Below, one piece after another: positions 45,027 through 57,801 of a DNA stretch of 64,000 nt (positions are counted from its first letter, which is position 1; every line of letters starts with the position of its first letter). The stretch spans positions 159,279,236-159,343,235 of the forward strand of contig NC_080539.1 in NCBI RefSeq assembly GCF_028640845.1. Direction: 5' to 3'. The DNA is from Ahaetulla prasina. Lineage: Eukaryota; Chordata; Lepidosauria; Squamata; Colubridae. The position numbers were made by a program, and so were the translations under genes. A model generated the notes under the pieces. That model did not search any database. It had not been told where the DNA came from and saw only the letters and a list, made by a program, of their open reading frames with translations.

Positions 45027-46307
45027 AGTTTTCCTCTTGTCCAACCAGTCATAAAATTTACTCCAGACTTCATAGTACCTTGATTCATGTTTATCTTTGA
45101 GTTCTAAGGTGAGTCTGTCAATCTCTGCAGAATTATGAATTTTACATATTACTTCTTCTGAAGAAGAAGAATTTTCTAACTTTCTAATTCAAAATCTATA
45201 GTTTTTGAATTATGTGAACCCAGAAAATTGAGTAAATCGTAGTTCAATTGATCATGGGTAACCATGTTGTGAACGCACAGCCAGATGTAAATACTGAGAG
45301 CATATCACTGCTCTGCCTTGAATCAACAGATGACCTTAAGCAAGATTTTAACTTGCAGCTCAAACCACATAAGATAGTTTTAATGAGAATTCATGGACAA
45401 TTCCATGCACATTGCTCTTTTCACTGTAAATATATGAATACACATGGATGGACACCATCCATATTTATATTTGTTGGCTTTCCTACCCTGATATTCAGGA
45501 TGTCTTGGTAGAACTGTAATGGATAGCTTTTGCTGAAGAGAAGAAAAAGAAAGAATTTTTCTTCTTCTTCTTTGGCAATATATCCCGGCAAAGCAATTAA
45601 GAACTGAATACAAAAAAATGAAACTATTTTTGGTTTGCAGTAACACCCCTGGAGCTACGGAGAAATGGAAGCCCTAAGAACTCACTTGTGGTTAAGCTAC
45701 AGCAATATTGCTGGCAGAAGGACCAAAAGAAGAGCCTATATATATAAAAAAGGGGTGAAAGCAGAAGGGAGAAGAGGCCTTTGCCAAGAAATGCAAACAA
45801 AAAGGAAATGTTTTTTTTTAAAAAAACAAACAAAGCTACTGACTAAAACATATGCAAGGAGCAATGGAAACAAAAGAACACTTCAGTTCCTGATGTTTTA
45901 ACTTTTTGAGGTGGTACATGGGACAGTGCAGAATGTGCCTGTAGGCATTAGAACGTCACAGCTGTGTAAGCGGAGGGATATCCATGCTGGCCCAGAAATT
46001 CACAAGCCATGAAGAAAGCCCACCTAGTTTGCCCGCTTAACACAGGCCATCTTTGATTTTGCTAAAAATAATATGCCTCAAGCACAGAAAGAGCTCATGC
46101 AACCAAGTGAACGGTCCCAAAAGAAACAACACACAACTGTTTGGAAAAAAACTGAGACATGCCATTCCTTTCCTGGGATGAAATGTTGCTACAGCTTTTA
46201 CTTATGTTCAACAATGACACAAGAACAAGTTTCTCTTGGAACCCGCAGGCTAGCTTGCTGCCTGTACCCACCGAGATGATACGAAAAGCAGAACAGCATC
46301 TCTGTAA
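45027..46307. other. No gene seen
   Basis: Single-copy sequence. The frames at 45665-45901 and 46073-46279 have no recognised domain. Confidence 0.4.
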
Positions 46308-46312
46308 CATAG

Positions 46313-46820
46313 TGTTGTGTCGGCGCCCACCGAGCCGGGCCTGCTGCCAGAAAGTGACTTGGAAAGTGAGGGGGAAGGGCCGTCAGGACTTACCTCGGGA
46401 GCACTGGCTTCCCTGGCTCAGCTCCAGGAGCCAGAAGCAGGCCAGTGGAAGAGATAACGAGGCCTCTATCCCCTGACTCTTTCCCCCCCAGGCCACGCCT
46501 TCAGACCCAACTGATGGCAATCAGGCTTGGTTGGACCCTAGGTTTTGTAGGCAGGAGAGGAGGGAACAACAGAAGCAGGGGTGGGGCAGGCCTAGGAAGT
46601 GCTGAGTCATGAAGCCACACCCCACAGGATATAAATGCAATGAGCACTGCTGTGTCTCTTCATAGCCGGCAAATCAACTGATTAACTGAGAGCTGAAGTG
46701 ACTCACCGGTGTCGAGGGAGATATCAGAGAACTTGGCAGACGTTCGCTATTCTGCTGCCAGAGCTGATAGTGCCGGCTAATTAAGCCATCACTCGGATGG
46801 AGGCGAAGGAGGACAGAACA
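46313..46820 (+). mobile_element. Solo LTR, 508 bp
   Basis: TGTTGTGTCGGCG to GAGGACAGAACA with an exact 5-bp duplication CATAG (46308-46312 and 46821-46825). TATAAAT box at 46630-46636. It aligns along its length with the LTR at 25529 apart from about 100 bp of deletions. In the same relative frame it encodes PGLLPESDLESEGEG and PEAGQWKR before a stop. Confidence 0.88.
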
Positions 46821-46825
46821 CATAG

Positions 46826-49800
46826 CTGGTTACGTGTGGCATAGCAATAACAAACAAAACCGTCCATTGATAGGGTGCCACCTCCTTGGTGCTGCACCAG
46901 AAACTAATACAGAAGCGTAAAATTTAGTATTAGATTACTAGACATTCATCATCAAAGTGAATTAAGAAATCTAGAATTTTATTTTTTTTAAAAAAAAGCT
47001 GAGTAACTATTTGACTATTTCAGGCTCTTACACTATCACGAGGCTGCGAGTAATGTAAATGGATTTGGTGTGAAAGAGATAATTTGAATTAGAGCTGTCT
47101 TGTAGCCTCATGTATTCTGTTGCCACTGCACATTGGGAAAACTGAATTTGGTGTCCATGGATAAGATTTCCCTGGACAGGTTTTCATCTGAGTCCAAATA
47201 AAAAACTCACCTTTCATTTCATCTATTAAAACTGGCCTAGATATTGCTAACTTGGCCTCCTGCATATTGCTATAAGTATCCTCCCCTACCATGGGTACTT
47301 CACCTAATGAGAAAGCAGACTCCATTTTGAGGACGTAATATTCACTGAGTGTCTGGATTAAATTATCTCTAGGGTTAAATTAATGTTTCCTTATGTTTTG
47401 GTTATTCCTTCTGAAACACGACTTGTTTGAACTAAAACCCTGTTTTTGATTTTGGGCTGCAAGCCCACCTCTTCTATTCTTGAGCCATTGAGTCTAAGAA
47501 CAAACTCTTCCCCTTCAATCCAGAATCTACCTGTAGCCAAACCTTTGTTAAAAGTTTAATGGATGAGAATATTTTCTTTAAGTTTAATTCTAGCTCGAAA
47601 GAGGAAAGAGTGAGAATGATGAACAGCAGCATAGAATTTAGGGCTTTACAAACGCTTCAGTAGAAATCTCTCACAATGGGCAGAAGCATAAGACCCCTCT
47701 TTTGCGAGTCATTTTTAAAGTTGTGTTAAGGTTGAAAGCTGTTCCTGGGTGCCTCTACATGTATATATATGCAAGATAACTTGTTTTACAAATTCAGCCA
47801 GCCAGCCCTGTTTTAGGACACCTTTGCTTCTATCCCATGGCCTTAATTCTCCCTCTTCTAAAACCTAGAATTCCTTTAACAGCAATATTCCGGGTACAAG
47901 GAAGCTATGGGAAATGCTCCAGAGGCACCACATGTTTGAATAATGAGCCACAAAGAATAGCAGAGCCGAATCCAAATATTTTCTAAAACATTACATGCTT
48001 AGAATAAATTTTAAACCAAGAAGGAACCAAATTATATTAAACCATAATAATTTCAAGATACCAAAGGCTTTTTGGCATATTACAGTGTGAGAATGATTCA
48101 TACCAATGCTTTGTACAACAACTGGCACATTCTTGGGGCAGAGGGACTAATGTTCTTTACAGACTAGACAACATGAGGCATGTACTTAACCACTGGATTT
48201 TTTTTAAAAAAAATGTAATTTTAATAAAATATCTTACAGTTGTTGTTTTTTTAGATTGAAATTCAGTGTTAGGCTTTGTATTTCATATTTTCTGTAATGC
48301 CTGCTGAAATATGCTAGAAAACATATTAATTTCAGATGAAGACTATATAATTAAGTCTAGTCATGCTTTGGATAGAAGAGCCAGCTTATGCCACTGGGAC
48401 CAGGAGTGACCTACCCTGGAGAAGGAGAATGCGAGGCTTGGAGGCATTGAGATGTTAATTCTGTGGTAAGATTAGACACTGGATGAAGAAGAGTTTCACT
48501 GTACTATAAACCAGAGGTGATTAACAATTAACAACAAAAGCTGAGAATTGCATCTAACATTTGACACTCATGTCAGATGCCATAGGAGCAGGACAGAGCA
48601 GGGCAAAGAGGTGGTAGAAGCTAGACCCCAAACTCATGGAATTTAAACTTACTGAGATTTAAACATGAATAAAATTAATTTTAAATAATTACATACAGTT
48701 AATAATCCTTACCTATTGATTTTCATAATAGAGTGTTTCTCAACCACAGCAATTTGCAGATGTGTAAGGTCAAACAGAAAACTAGTAATGGAAGGGAAGT
48801 GGTAAATTTTGCAGGTATTTGTTATTCTCCTAGAGCACTCTGAACACCATCTGAGACATGGTGAATTAGTAAAATGGCTTGCCCCCTTTAATGTAATGGA
48901 AGTTTAATCTTGACCAAATGTCCTTCCATAATCAAGAAAGCATCACTAGATCAAACTCAAGCAAATTTTCTATGTCTGATGTCTAAATAGACCTGAATAA
49001 CAGTCATGTTGTAAGGCATTATGTCACGTTACCTACACTGTTATCTTAAAATACTGTCTAATTACATAAGCAGTAGCTAGACTTGGTATAAAAATACATA
49101 TTTTAACACATAAGAAAATGTTGACTACAGATGAGTCCAACTCCTCAGAGCCAGAACAGCAAAAGAATCTTCAAGTTCTCGAATAACTTACATCTAGTTA
49201 TAAAGTAATTATGCTTGCAAGCATGAATGGATTATGAAACCATCATTCCGCTAAGTAAATTTAAACAACACCCTTGATCTATATCAGTAAGATCCCCCCC
49301 CCACCTTAAGTAATAACACATTGCAGTCAAACTTTTCCCTTCCATCTGTTCAAATGGAAACATGTGGTATTAAGAGTTCTAATACCATCCCCTTGCTACA
49401 GATATACCTTAGAGGCTTCTCTTGGAAAACTTTATGGTTAACAAACAATTTGTGGCTAGTTAATTCACTCCCTTGTTGAGGATTGCATTCCCTCAAGTTA
49501 ATTGTGCTATTCTGATGGTAACAGTAAATAAAACAAACCAACATGTGATCGCATTTATATAATATGGTTTTTATTTTCTTACCAGAAGCATGATCCCTGG
49601 AAGAGCTGAACTGAGAATGCAATAGAATCCATTCTTCCTATTACATGGTCCACAGGCTTTTTGCAAATGAGCTGGGTGCCCCAATGCCTTTCCATTGACA
49701 GACCTTTTCTCTCTTAAGTCATATGAAGGATTGCATCAGGTGGATCAAGTAGCCATTTACCCACTCAAATTCTTTCCCTGTTGGCCCCATTGGCAGAAAT

Positions 49801-50776
49801 TGTGGAAGAATCAAGAGGCAGAAAGAAAGTGTCTATTCACTGAAAAAAACAATGCATATTGTGATGGGATTTTTACTTTTTTTTGGTCTTCTGTTTTTCT
49901 TTCTTCTACTTTTTTAAATAAAATAAAAAGTATTTCTCTTTTAATAGTGCTCTAGGGAGTAGAGGGGATGGGGTTTGAATTCACATCTCAGGAGGCCAAC
50001 TATAATCTTCCTCTTCAGAAGAGGTGTGTGTGTGTGTGTGTTTAATAAGCGCCTCAGAAATCATATAACAAGTCCTTTATATATATTTCTCCTGAATCTG
50101 TGTAGTGGAAGGTTTATTGAGTTTTTAAAAGGAACCGGTCAAGTTGCAGGTTAAAATTTTTAATGGTAATTGGACTTGCCTTTTTCAATTAGGAAGGCAT
50201 GACACACTTACACAGAATTCAGATCATAATCTGCTTCTGTTGTATATTTTATTTGGTTCTTAGTGAATTCAAATAGTGTGTCTCTAGTTCAGGCAAAGGA
50301 TCAGTGAGGCCTCCATAATTCTTTACCCTTACATTTTCTGGCAAACATCAGACTAAATCTCTGCAGGTCATCATACTATAAAAGAACATAGTAAGACACT
50401 GAAACTATTTTTATAACTATCATCCTAACATCCGCTCTTTTTCTTTTTCATCAAAGTCCATAACATTTTTTTAGGCTGTTGAATGCGGAGAGATAAAAAG
50501 AAAATATCGAATGTAAATTTTCCTCTGTTTCAAAAAAGGAAAGGGAAAATCCAGAACACATTCAAAATGATTTTTTTTAATGGAAATACCTTTATTATTT
50601 TATAAATGATATGTGAATGTAAATGAAAACAGGCAAAAGTTTATTTTTACAAACTTAGCTCTGGGGCCCAGAAATAATTCTTTACAATAATCTTGATCTC
50701 CAAATGTTGCGGAATATTTAAACAGAGGAATGGTTACAGTGCATATTTTCTCTGTTTATTTTTAAGTACTGGGTGG
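46826..50776. other. Long repeat-poor AT-rich stretch, no gene seen
   Basis: Nearly 4 kb without a recognised transposon, exon or structural RNA. Frames at 47089-47325, 49350-49622 and 49695-49955 have no domain or splice context. A short GT run occurs at 50025-50041. It may be intergenic or intronic. Confidence 0.4.
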
Positions 50777-50871
50777 ATGGGTGGATATAGAGGTAGAGGT
50801 AGAGATAGAGATAGAGATAGACAGACAGACAGACAGATTGACAGACTGACTGACTGACTGACTGACTGACT
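50777..50871. repeat. Compound GATA/GACA/TGAC microsatellite
   Basis: Passes from TAGAGG and GATAGA units to GACA (50819-50835) and then ACTG units (50843-50871). The 50718-50924 frame is an artefact of this repeat. Confidence 0.9.
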
Positions 50872-51057
50872 GTTTTGGGGTTTTCAAGTATTATTTCTGT
50901 GACATTCAAAAGCAGGTCAGTCAAGCAGACTTGAAAAACTAATGATTCCGGTGGATAATATAGTTGATGCTAAAGTAAAAGACTGCATATATATTATACT
51001 GTTTGATTAAAAAAGGTAGGTAGCCTAGGATTTTGCCCGCCGCTACAGGTAGGTATG

Positions 51058-51285
51058 AAAGCCAGTTTGGTGCAGTAGTTAAGGCATTGGGCTAGAAATG
51101 GGAGATCATAAGTTCTAGTCCTGCCTTAAACACAAAGGTTTGCAGCTGGCTAACCTTGAGTTAGTCATTTTTTCTCTTCCCTAGGAAACAGGCGAGGGCA
51201 AACCACTTCTGAAAAAACTTCCCAAGAAAACTACAGGGATTTGTCCAGGCAGCCTTCAAGAATCAGAGATGATTGACTGAAAAGG
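51058..51285 (+). mobile_element. tRNA-headed SINE, third family
   Basis: AGCCAGTTTGGTGCAGTAGTTAAGGC (box A-like), AGTTCTAGTCCTGCC (box B-like), GAGTTAGTCA, then GGCAAACCACTTCTGAAAAAAC, CCAAGAAAACTACAGGGA and GTCCAGGCAGCC; it ends in an A-rich tail. The 3' half matches the fragment at 29478. Confidence 0.75.
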
Positions 51286-51976
51286 GGGAAAAAAAACAGG
51301 TAGGTAGAAACAAAGCAGAGTAGAGGAAGCCTGCAGGGCATGGCTTCCAGAATTCCCAAACCCTAATTCCTTAACAGCGGCACCAGAGAGCTGCGTTAGG
51401 AGATGGGGGCGGAAGGATTATATTTCTCTGCAACTCCCAGCCAGCCAGATAAACCCCATTTTCAGAAGCAAGCTTTCTTTCTAGCTTCTCTCCCACATCA
51501 AATTTAGATCCACTTTAAACTGTTCTCAGAGTGTCTCAAGCCTTTTATTTCCAACCTCAGTTGAGAAGATTAAAAATGATGTTGCAATGTGTTCGGGAGT
51601 AAAGACTCCCTGCACTATAGTAGCTTTTCAAAGAGTTTCAAAGAGTTAATGAGTTTCTTCTTCCATTTTTAAATAGTAAATACTGCATAGTGGTATTTAA
51701 GGAGATACCTATATAATATCCTACATAAGGAGATTTTTCCTCCTTATAGTTAATGCTCATGACTGTCTCCCTCCCCACAAAATAGGCTTTCTAGTTTAAG
51801 CATGTTGAGGACTTCTGCTGTCAGTACTTCTAACTTCTAAGCCTTGCCTTTTCCATATATTTTCCTAGATATCCATGGTGATAACTACTGTATATCTGGG
51901 ACACAAAGAACAATATAAAGAAAAGCCTTTGACAAAGTGCCTCCTGATATTCCTCTTCATAACCTAAAAACATACA
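51286..51976. other. No gene seen
   Basis: Single-copy sequence. Confidence 0.4.
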
Positions 51977-51984
51977 GGTTAGAG

Positions 51985-52096
51985 CAACCTTGGCAACTTT
52001 AAGACTTGTGGACTTCAACTCCCAGAGTTCCTCAGCCAGCTTCGCTTGGGAGTTGAAGTCCAGAAGTCTGAAGGTTGCCAAGGTTGGAGACCCTTG
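51985..52096. mobile_element. Palindromic hAT MITE with deleted left end
   Basis: CAACCTTGGCAACTTTAAG to CCAAGGTTGGAGACCCTTG, arms meeting around CAGCCAGCTTCGCT. Exact 8-bp duplication GGTTAGAG (51977-51984 and 52097-52104). The left end lacks about 10 bp of the terminal repeat although the duplication is intact, so the loss happened after insertion or at excision repair. Confidence 0.88.
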
Positions 52097-52104
52097 GGTT
52101 AGAG

Positions 52105-52305
52105 GATGCTTCTTTTAGATCAATCTATCAGAATATATCTGGAAGGGACCTTGGGGGTCTTTTAGTCCAACCCCCTGCTCAAGCAGGAGACCCTATACAA
52201 TTTGAGACAAGTGACTGTCCAGTCTCTTCTTAAAAACCTCCAGTGAGAAAGCACCTATAATTTCTGAATGCAAGCTATTCCACTGGTTAATTGTCCTCAC
52301 TGGAC
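52105..52305 (-). mobile_element. CR1 3' end fragment (inverted)
   Basis: Reverse complement of the common CR1 end: minus strand ...CTTGAGCAGGGGGTTGGACTAAAAGACCCCCAAGGTCCCTTCC. Only the last 200 bp remain. It faces the CR1 remnant that starts at 52316. Confidence 0.75.
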
Positions 52306-52315
52306 TTCCCAATGA

Positions 52316-53600
52316 GTGGATATTAATTCAGGGTCAACTTGGAGAGAAGTATTGAGAGGATTAACACTCTGTCTTGGGTCTTGTGGTGTTGGACATTTTA
52401 TCAATGACATAGATGAAGGAGTTGAGGGCACACTTATGAAATCTGCCAGTGATGCAAAGCTGGAGAGATGTGTGGAGGAATGTGGAAATAAGTCTTTAAG
52501 AAGATATGCAACAGCTATTACAATATTATTAACTTAGCAGGGAAAGACAGAAGTCGATAAGGAAGAAATTCAATATTGCCCTATTTTGACTTTCTTTGAT
52601 ATGAGAGAGAAGAATGTGTTTAAGATTAAATTATACCATATAACAATAGAGCTCCAGTAGTACTTGTGGTATTTATTTCATGACCTAACATACTTTGAAG
52701 GGCTAACAGGACAGCTAATATTCTAGAAAGAAAGATGATAAATAAAGGTTTAGGCAATCTTGAGTAGTGGGTTGAAATGAATAGGATGGAACTGAATAGG
52801 GAGAAATTTAAACTGTGACATCTGGATAGGGAAAAAAAGTAAGACACAAATATAGGGGAGATCTGACTTCACAGCAGTACATGTGAGTAAACAGATGAAA
52901 AAGAACAATAAAAAGATTAAAAGAACAATAATTAATTGAAACAGGATCAGAAGAAAGCTATTGAATGATGAAGGATCTGGAAATCAAGTATTGTGGGAAC
53001 AGTTAAAAGATCTGAGCAATGGTGGGATTCAACTAATTTAACAACTGGTTTTCTGCCCTAATGACCAGCTGGGTGGGCATAGCCATGGTGGGTGTGGCCA
53101 GGGGGCATGACAGGTGGGTGTGGTGCAGGGGGCCTCCTGCACCCCCCCGGGAGCAAAAATGGGGCATGGGGGACTCCTGGAAGGGGGAGGGGGAGGGGCC
53201 TGCCAGCAATTTAACAACTGATTCAATCGAACCGGCTGAATCCCACCACTGGATCTGAGTATGTTTAACCTATAGAAAATATGATTAAGAAGAGAAGAAG
53301 AGGGAGTACTATAGGTTATTTTTTTATTACCCCAGAGAGCAGGATTGGAACCAGTGGGTTAAAAAAACAAGGAAGTTCAGACTAGCCATCAGGAGCAACT
53401 TCCTGACTGTACAAGCTATCAGCCCCTGAAATAGGTCACCACCTGATCTGATGAGTTCTTTACTAGTGGTCTTCAAACACAGACTTAATTGTCATCTATC
53501 AGAAATGCTGGGGTGAGTCCTGCAACTGACTAAGGAGTTGGACTTGAGGACTTTTATGATCCTATTCAACTTTATAATCCTATGATTATAATTTTCCTTT
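52316..53600 (+). pseudogene. Decayed CR1 LINE, RT to 3' tail
   Basis: GHFINDIDEGVEGTLMKSASDAKLE (52400-52480) is a degraded CR1 RT palm (type FINDLDEG...L.KFADDTKL), with ADD changed to SD. After about 800 bp, AGGAGCAACTTCCTGACTGT and AATCCTATGATTATA are the standard CR1 3' end. A hAT element (53017-53251) interrupts it. Confidence 0.7.
53017..53251. mobile_element. hAT MITE, CAGTGGTG family, inside CR1
   Basis: CAATGGTGGGATTCAA to CTGAATCCCACCACTG, exact 8-bp duplication GATCTGAG (53009-53016 and 53252-53259). The interior has GGGCATGACAGGTGGGTG and a GC-rich middle. Confidence 0.92.
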
Positions 53601-54558
53601 AAACTCCAGATGTTGTTTAAGGTCATTCCCAGAAAAACCAGATAACTTGCTTAGAATGATATCATTCATGTTATGAATGTCAATGTGATTATGGCAACAC
53701 TGTGAAAACTAAGTCCATATTGATATACCTTAGCCAGCATAATTGAATTGCTCTATTCCATAATTGTTGGAGGAAGAAATACCAGATAATCATAATCATA
53801 ATTTTAAAGTTGATATAACCCTAAAGTGAAATGTGCTGCCAAAGATTATATTAATTCAATTTGGAAGTTTTTTTTTAATGTTCTGGAATTCATAACTATT
53901 TCATAAACCCTTTAAAAAAAGAACAATAGCACATGACATACAACAGATAATACATTTGATATAAATTATGTTTTAAATGTGGGAAGGAAGGAAGGAAGGA
54001 AGGAAGGAAGGAAGGAAGGAAGGAAGGAAGGAAGGAAGGAAGGAAGGTAGGTTAGTTGGTTCCGTTTCTGTGTTGTATTAAAATTTAAAGTCTTAATGGG
54101 CTGAACATTGTATGTATAAAAGTCAGAACCTGTTTTGTTCTGTTTGTTCTTGAAAGCAAATAGATTGATATATCCTGTACCAACATAGATTGACTGAACT
54201 ATATATTCTAGGAAAAAACTTTGAAGAAACAATTATCATAAGATCAAATATTCCCCTGCTCAGAAACATGTTTCCCTTGAGCAAATGATGAGACAGGACA
54301 CTAAAGCAAATATCCCCCCACCCCAACCCCACACACATTCGTCTAACTGCCCCTTATCTGAAGTAGATATAATCTGTCTTTCCAAATTATGCACTTTGAA
54401 TAAACATGGAAGATATCCACTAAATTAAGACTTCCGTGGTCTTCCCTGTGGCATGCTCTGTTCCTATGCTTTCAAAATTTCCTATGAAACATTCCGTGAG
54501 GAAGGATTTGAGTTTCTCTGAGTGAGCTGTGGAAAACCAACAGACCAATTAAGTTGGT
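53601..54558. other. AT-rich sequence with (GGAA)n
   Basis: Contains a (GGAA)n run at 53982-54047 and no recognised gene. Confidence 0.45.
53982..54047. repeat. (GGAA)n microsatellite
   Basis: About 16 GGAA units. Confidence 0.95.
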
Positions 54559-54612
54559 TAATTATACCCCACACATCCACCAAGTTGAAAGTGGATGTGC
54601 GGAGTATAATTA
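54559..54612. other. 22-bp-arm hairpin with 10-nt loop
   Basis: Arms at 54559-54580 and 54591-54612 are reverse complements at 20 of 22 positions, with loop CAAGTTGAAA. No 8-bp duplication or transposon ends are evident. It may be a structured RNA, a decayed MITE or chance. Confidence 0.5.
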
Positions 54613-56426
54613 GTTGATTCTGAAAATTAATCAAATCCAAGCTTATTCAGAATTTCAAGATACCAAAGTATCAGGCTTGGTTGACAATTCTGGCATGACT
54701 GTGCTCATGTGGAGCCTTCCTTAGCAACTCCTTGACTTCCTGCTGCGCTATTTTATTTATTCATTTAGAGTTTTTTCAAGTGCTTTTTAAACTTGGAAGT
54801 TGGTCTCTTGCATAACGGTGAGCTGAGCTATAGCAGCGTTTTTATTCCATTGGATAATCCACTGTGTTTTTAACTGGACTCTCTTTTTAAAAAACCAGTA
54901 TTGTTCCTATTATACGCTACATACTGTTGGGTTATGTCTACAATTGTTATATGGAGAATGTTCAGGGTCAAAGCTTTTGAAAACTTCAAAATCCAAATTC
55001 TGCATCACAGCACAATTTAGCCCAGCACAAACAAAGGGATCAACATGCTACAGATAACTTCTTTTTCCACTAACTCCTAGAAGATGTACTTCATTCCCAG
55101 GTTTCTTAAAAGTACATATGGAGAAAAGAGTTCAGTCTTTAAGCAGAGCAATGCGCTGTCATCGTGTATGAAATATCTGCTATGTCATTAATGTTATATA
55201 GCTAAGCACCAATCAAATGAAGCAACTCTATCTGTGTCATTAGTTTGATGGGCTTAAAACCTCGTTTAATGTTTGCATGGCTTCTCAAAACCTATTTGAA
55301 TTTGGCATGTCCCAGCTGTATTTATTAGGCCTCTTTGGCAACACCCTTAATATTTCGATCATGATCTTGTCCTTACTGGAATCTGAGTTCCCTCCCCACC
55401 ATAAAAGGGAAGCAGATCCCCAGGCATGCCTCAGTGAAATGTATGAGGACTAGAGACATGAAGCAGACACCCATCAGGTGCAACAGGATGCCTGCTTTCT
55501 GTCAGCTTTCTACCTACTGCCTTTCAAACAGACAGGGAGACAATTCTTCATTCTACCTGTTTGGATATTGAACAGGTCTGCTTTCAAATTGCAGACATAA
55601 AACAGCATAGATTTGCAGGTGTTCTCTGAGAACATTTGGACCAGGGAAATACATTCAATATTTGACAGTCAGGGGACCAATTTATCCCACTACTGATCCC
55701 TCTCCTCAGGCAGGTGTGAGCTATTTTGATGGCTACGGGATGGACCATGCTTCTTTCTGAAAGCCCCATTGGTTCCAGCGGTAGAGATTTATGCCCACAG
55801 TCCCCCACCCAATTGAAATCAATGGGATACATAAATAATTGTTCCCTGCATGGGGAAAAAAAACGTTTTAAACATCTTTCCTACATTTATAAAAAGACTG
55901 CTTGCTTTTAACAGCACATTTTAGTCAGGGTAATTTTGTTTATTTTTGCAATAAGAAAGAAAAATCTCAACATTTCTACTGCCTCGGCTATTTAATCAAA
56001 TATTTGTTTAAAGGCCTTTCAACTCACTGTCCCTAATATTTCACAGCAGCCATGCACTAAAACAGTTAATCTAAATGGTTATGTTGTAATTCACTAGACG
56101 GTAAAATGACCCTTCAAGCAACGCTTTCATAATGTAGAATTTATATATATATATATACATATATATGAAATGTTTTAGATATACATTTACAGTACATACT
56201 GATGAAATCTAATGTATCATTCCTTATGAACCAAACAGGAACTTCAGAATGTGACTCCGAATCCTTTACAAAGTACAATATTTCTTTGTCAGCTAATTAG
56301 AAAATATACTGAAAACCCTAAAAGTGGAAGTTTTAAAACACTGATAAATAATTCAGTTCCATCACATACTGAATCAAAATGAATGTTTGCTACCTGTGAA
56401 TTACTCTGTAATCCAATATCATTGGG
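54613..56426. other. Repeat-poor sequence, possible conserved non-coding DNA
   Basis: No gene recognised. 55140-55370 and 55930-56110 have balanced composition, TAAT-type homeodomain motifs and no repeats. A short AT run lies at 56141-56166. Confidence 0.3.
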
Positions 56427-56655
56427 TAGTGGTGAAATCCATTTTTTTTTACTACCGGTTCTTTGGGCTTGGTGGGCGTGGGCATGGCTTGGTGGCTTGG
56501 TAGGTGTGGCTTGGTGGGCATGGCACCGGCATGGCAGCGGCATCTCCATTCCCTCCCCACTCTGGGGCCAGCCAGAGGTGGCATTTGCTGGTTCTCCGAA
56601 CTACTCAAAATTTCTGCTACCAGTTCTGGATTTCACCTGCTGGATTTCACCCCTG
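56427..56655. mobile_element. hAT MITE, CAGTGGTG family
   Basis: TAGTGGTGAAATCCAT to TGGATTTCACCCCTG. Flanks TCATTGGG and TCATTGCG match at 7 of 8. It shares the CTACCGGTTCT and GGCATGGC blocks. Confidence 0.85.
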
Positions 56656-56663
56656 TCATTGCG

Positions 56664-56904
56664 GAAGGGGGGTTTAAAACAGAATATTTGATCTGGAAAT
56701 TATTTCATGACAAAATTCAAGAAAGAGGAAAATTGTTTCAGCTTTTCTGTTTTGGCATGGGACACTCTCTTGTTGGAGGATAATTCTGAAAGATGGATCT
56801 CAAACAAAATGGATTACTGGGTTTCCTTAGCATAACATTTTATGCACACCACTACTATGCTATAGTAATACATTCCATGGTTCAACATGAAATCCCTCTA
56901 ATGT
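56664..56904. other. No gene seen
   Basis: Short single-copy interval. Confidence 0.4.
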
Positions 56905-57456
56905 TGAACAGAATTAGTTAATGAAACATATAAAGGTTTTGGTTACGACCTTTAAAGCGCTCCATGGCTTAGGACCTGGGTACTTACGGGACCGCCTACT
57001 GCTGCCTCACACCTCCCACCGACCTGTACGCTCTCACAGAGAGGGACTTCTCAGGGTGCCGTCCGCCAAGCAATGTCAGCTGGCGGCCCCCAGGGGAAGG
57101 TCCTTCTCTGTGGGGGCTCCCACACTCTGGAACAAGCTTCCCCCGGGTTTACGCCAAATACCTGACCTTCGGACCTTTCGCCGCGAACTGAAGACACATC
57201 TTTTTATTCGCACGGGGCTGGCTTAAATTTTTTATCGGTTTTTAAATTTTTTAATATTAATATTAATTTTAAATGGGGTTTTAGTTCTCTATTTATTTTA
57301 ATGTTTTCTAGGCCAATTATAATAAGTTTTTTAATACGCATTTTAAATTTGTATATTGTATTGTTTGTTTTTTATTTATGCCTGTACACCGCCCTGAGTC
57401 CTTCGGGAGAAGGGCGGTATAAAAATCAAAATAAATAAATAAATAAATAAATAAAC
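56905..57456 (+). pseudogene. L2-like LINE, 5'-truncated 3' end
   Basis: Frame 56921-57226 has VTTFKALHGLGPGYLRDRLL, HTSHRPVRSHREGLLRVP, FSVGAPTLWNKLPPGLR and RTFRRELKTHLF, the complete L2 C-terminal segment. It then passes into CACCGCCCTGAGTCCTTCGGGAG and an AAATA tail ending at 57456. The frame is intact over 100 codons, so this copy is young. It is the intact counterpart of 20834-21178. Confidence 0.85.
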
Positions 57457-57793
57457 CAGTGGTGGGTTTCAATTTTTTTTACTACCGGTTCTGTGGGCGT
57501 GGCTTTGGTGGGCGTGGCATGGCTTGGTGGGCATGGCAGGGGAAGGATTACTATAAAATCCCCATTCCCACCACACTCCAGGGGAAAGATACTCTAAAAT
57601 CTCCATTCCATCCCCACTCCAGGGGAAGCTTACTGCAAAATCCCCATTTCCTCCTGATCAGCTGGGACTCGGGAGGCAGAGAATAGATGGAGGTGGGGCC
57701 AGTAAGAATTTTCACTACCGGTTCTCCAAACTACTCAAAGTTTCTGCTACCGGTTCTCCAGCACTGGTCGGAACCTGCTGAAACCCACCTCTG
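57457..57793. mobile_element. hAT MITE, CAGTGGTG family, at L2 tail
   Basis: CAGTGGTGGGTTTCAA to TGAAACCCACCTCTG. Flanks AAATAAAC and ATATAAAC match at 7 of 8, the left copy being L2 tail sequence. The middle holds three repeated GGGGAAG.TACT..AAAATC units. Confidence 0.88.
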
Positions 57794-57801
57794 ATATAAA
57801 C

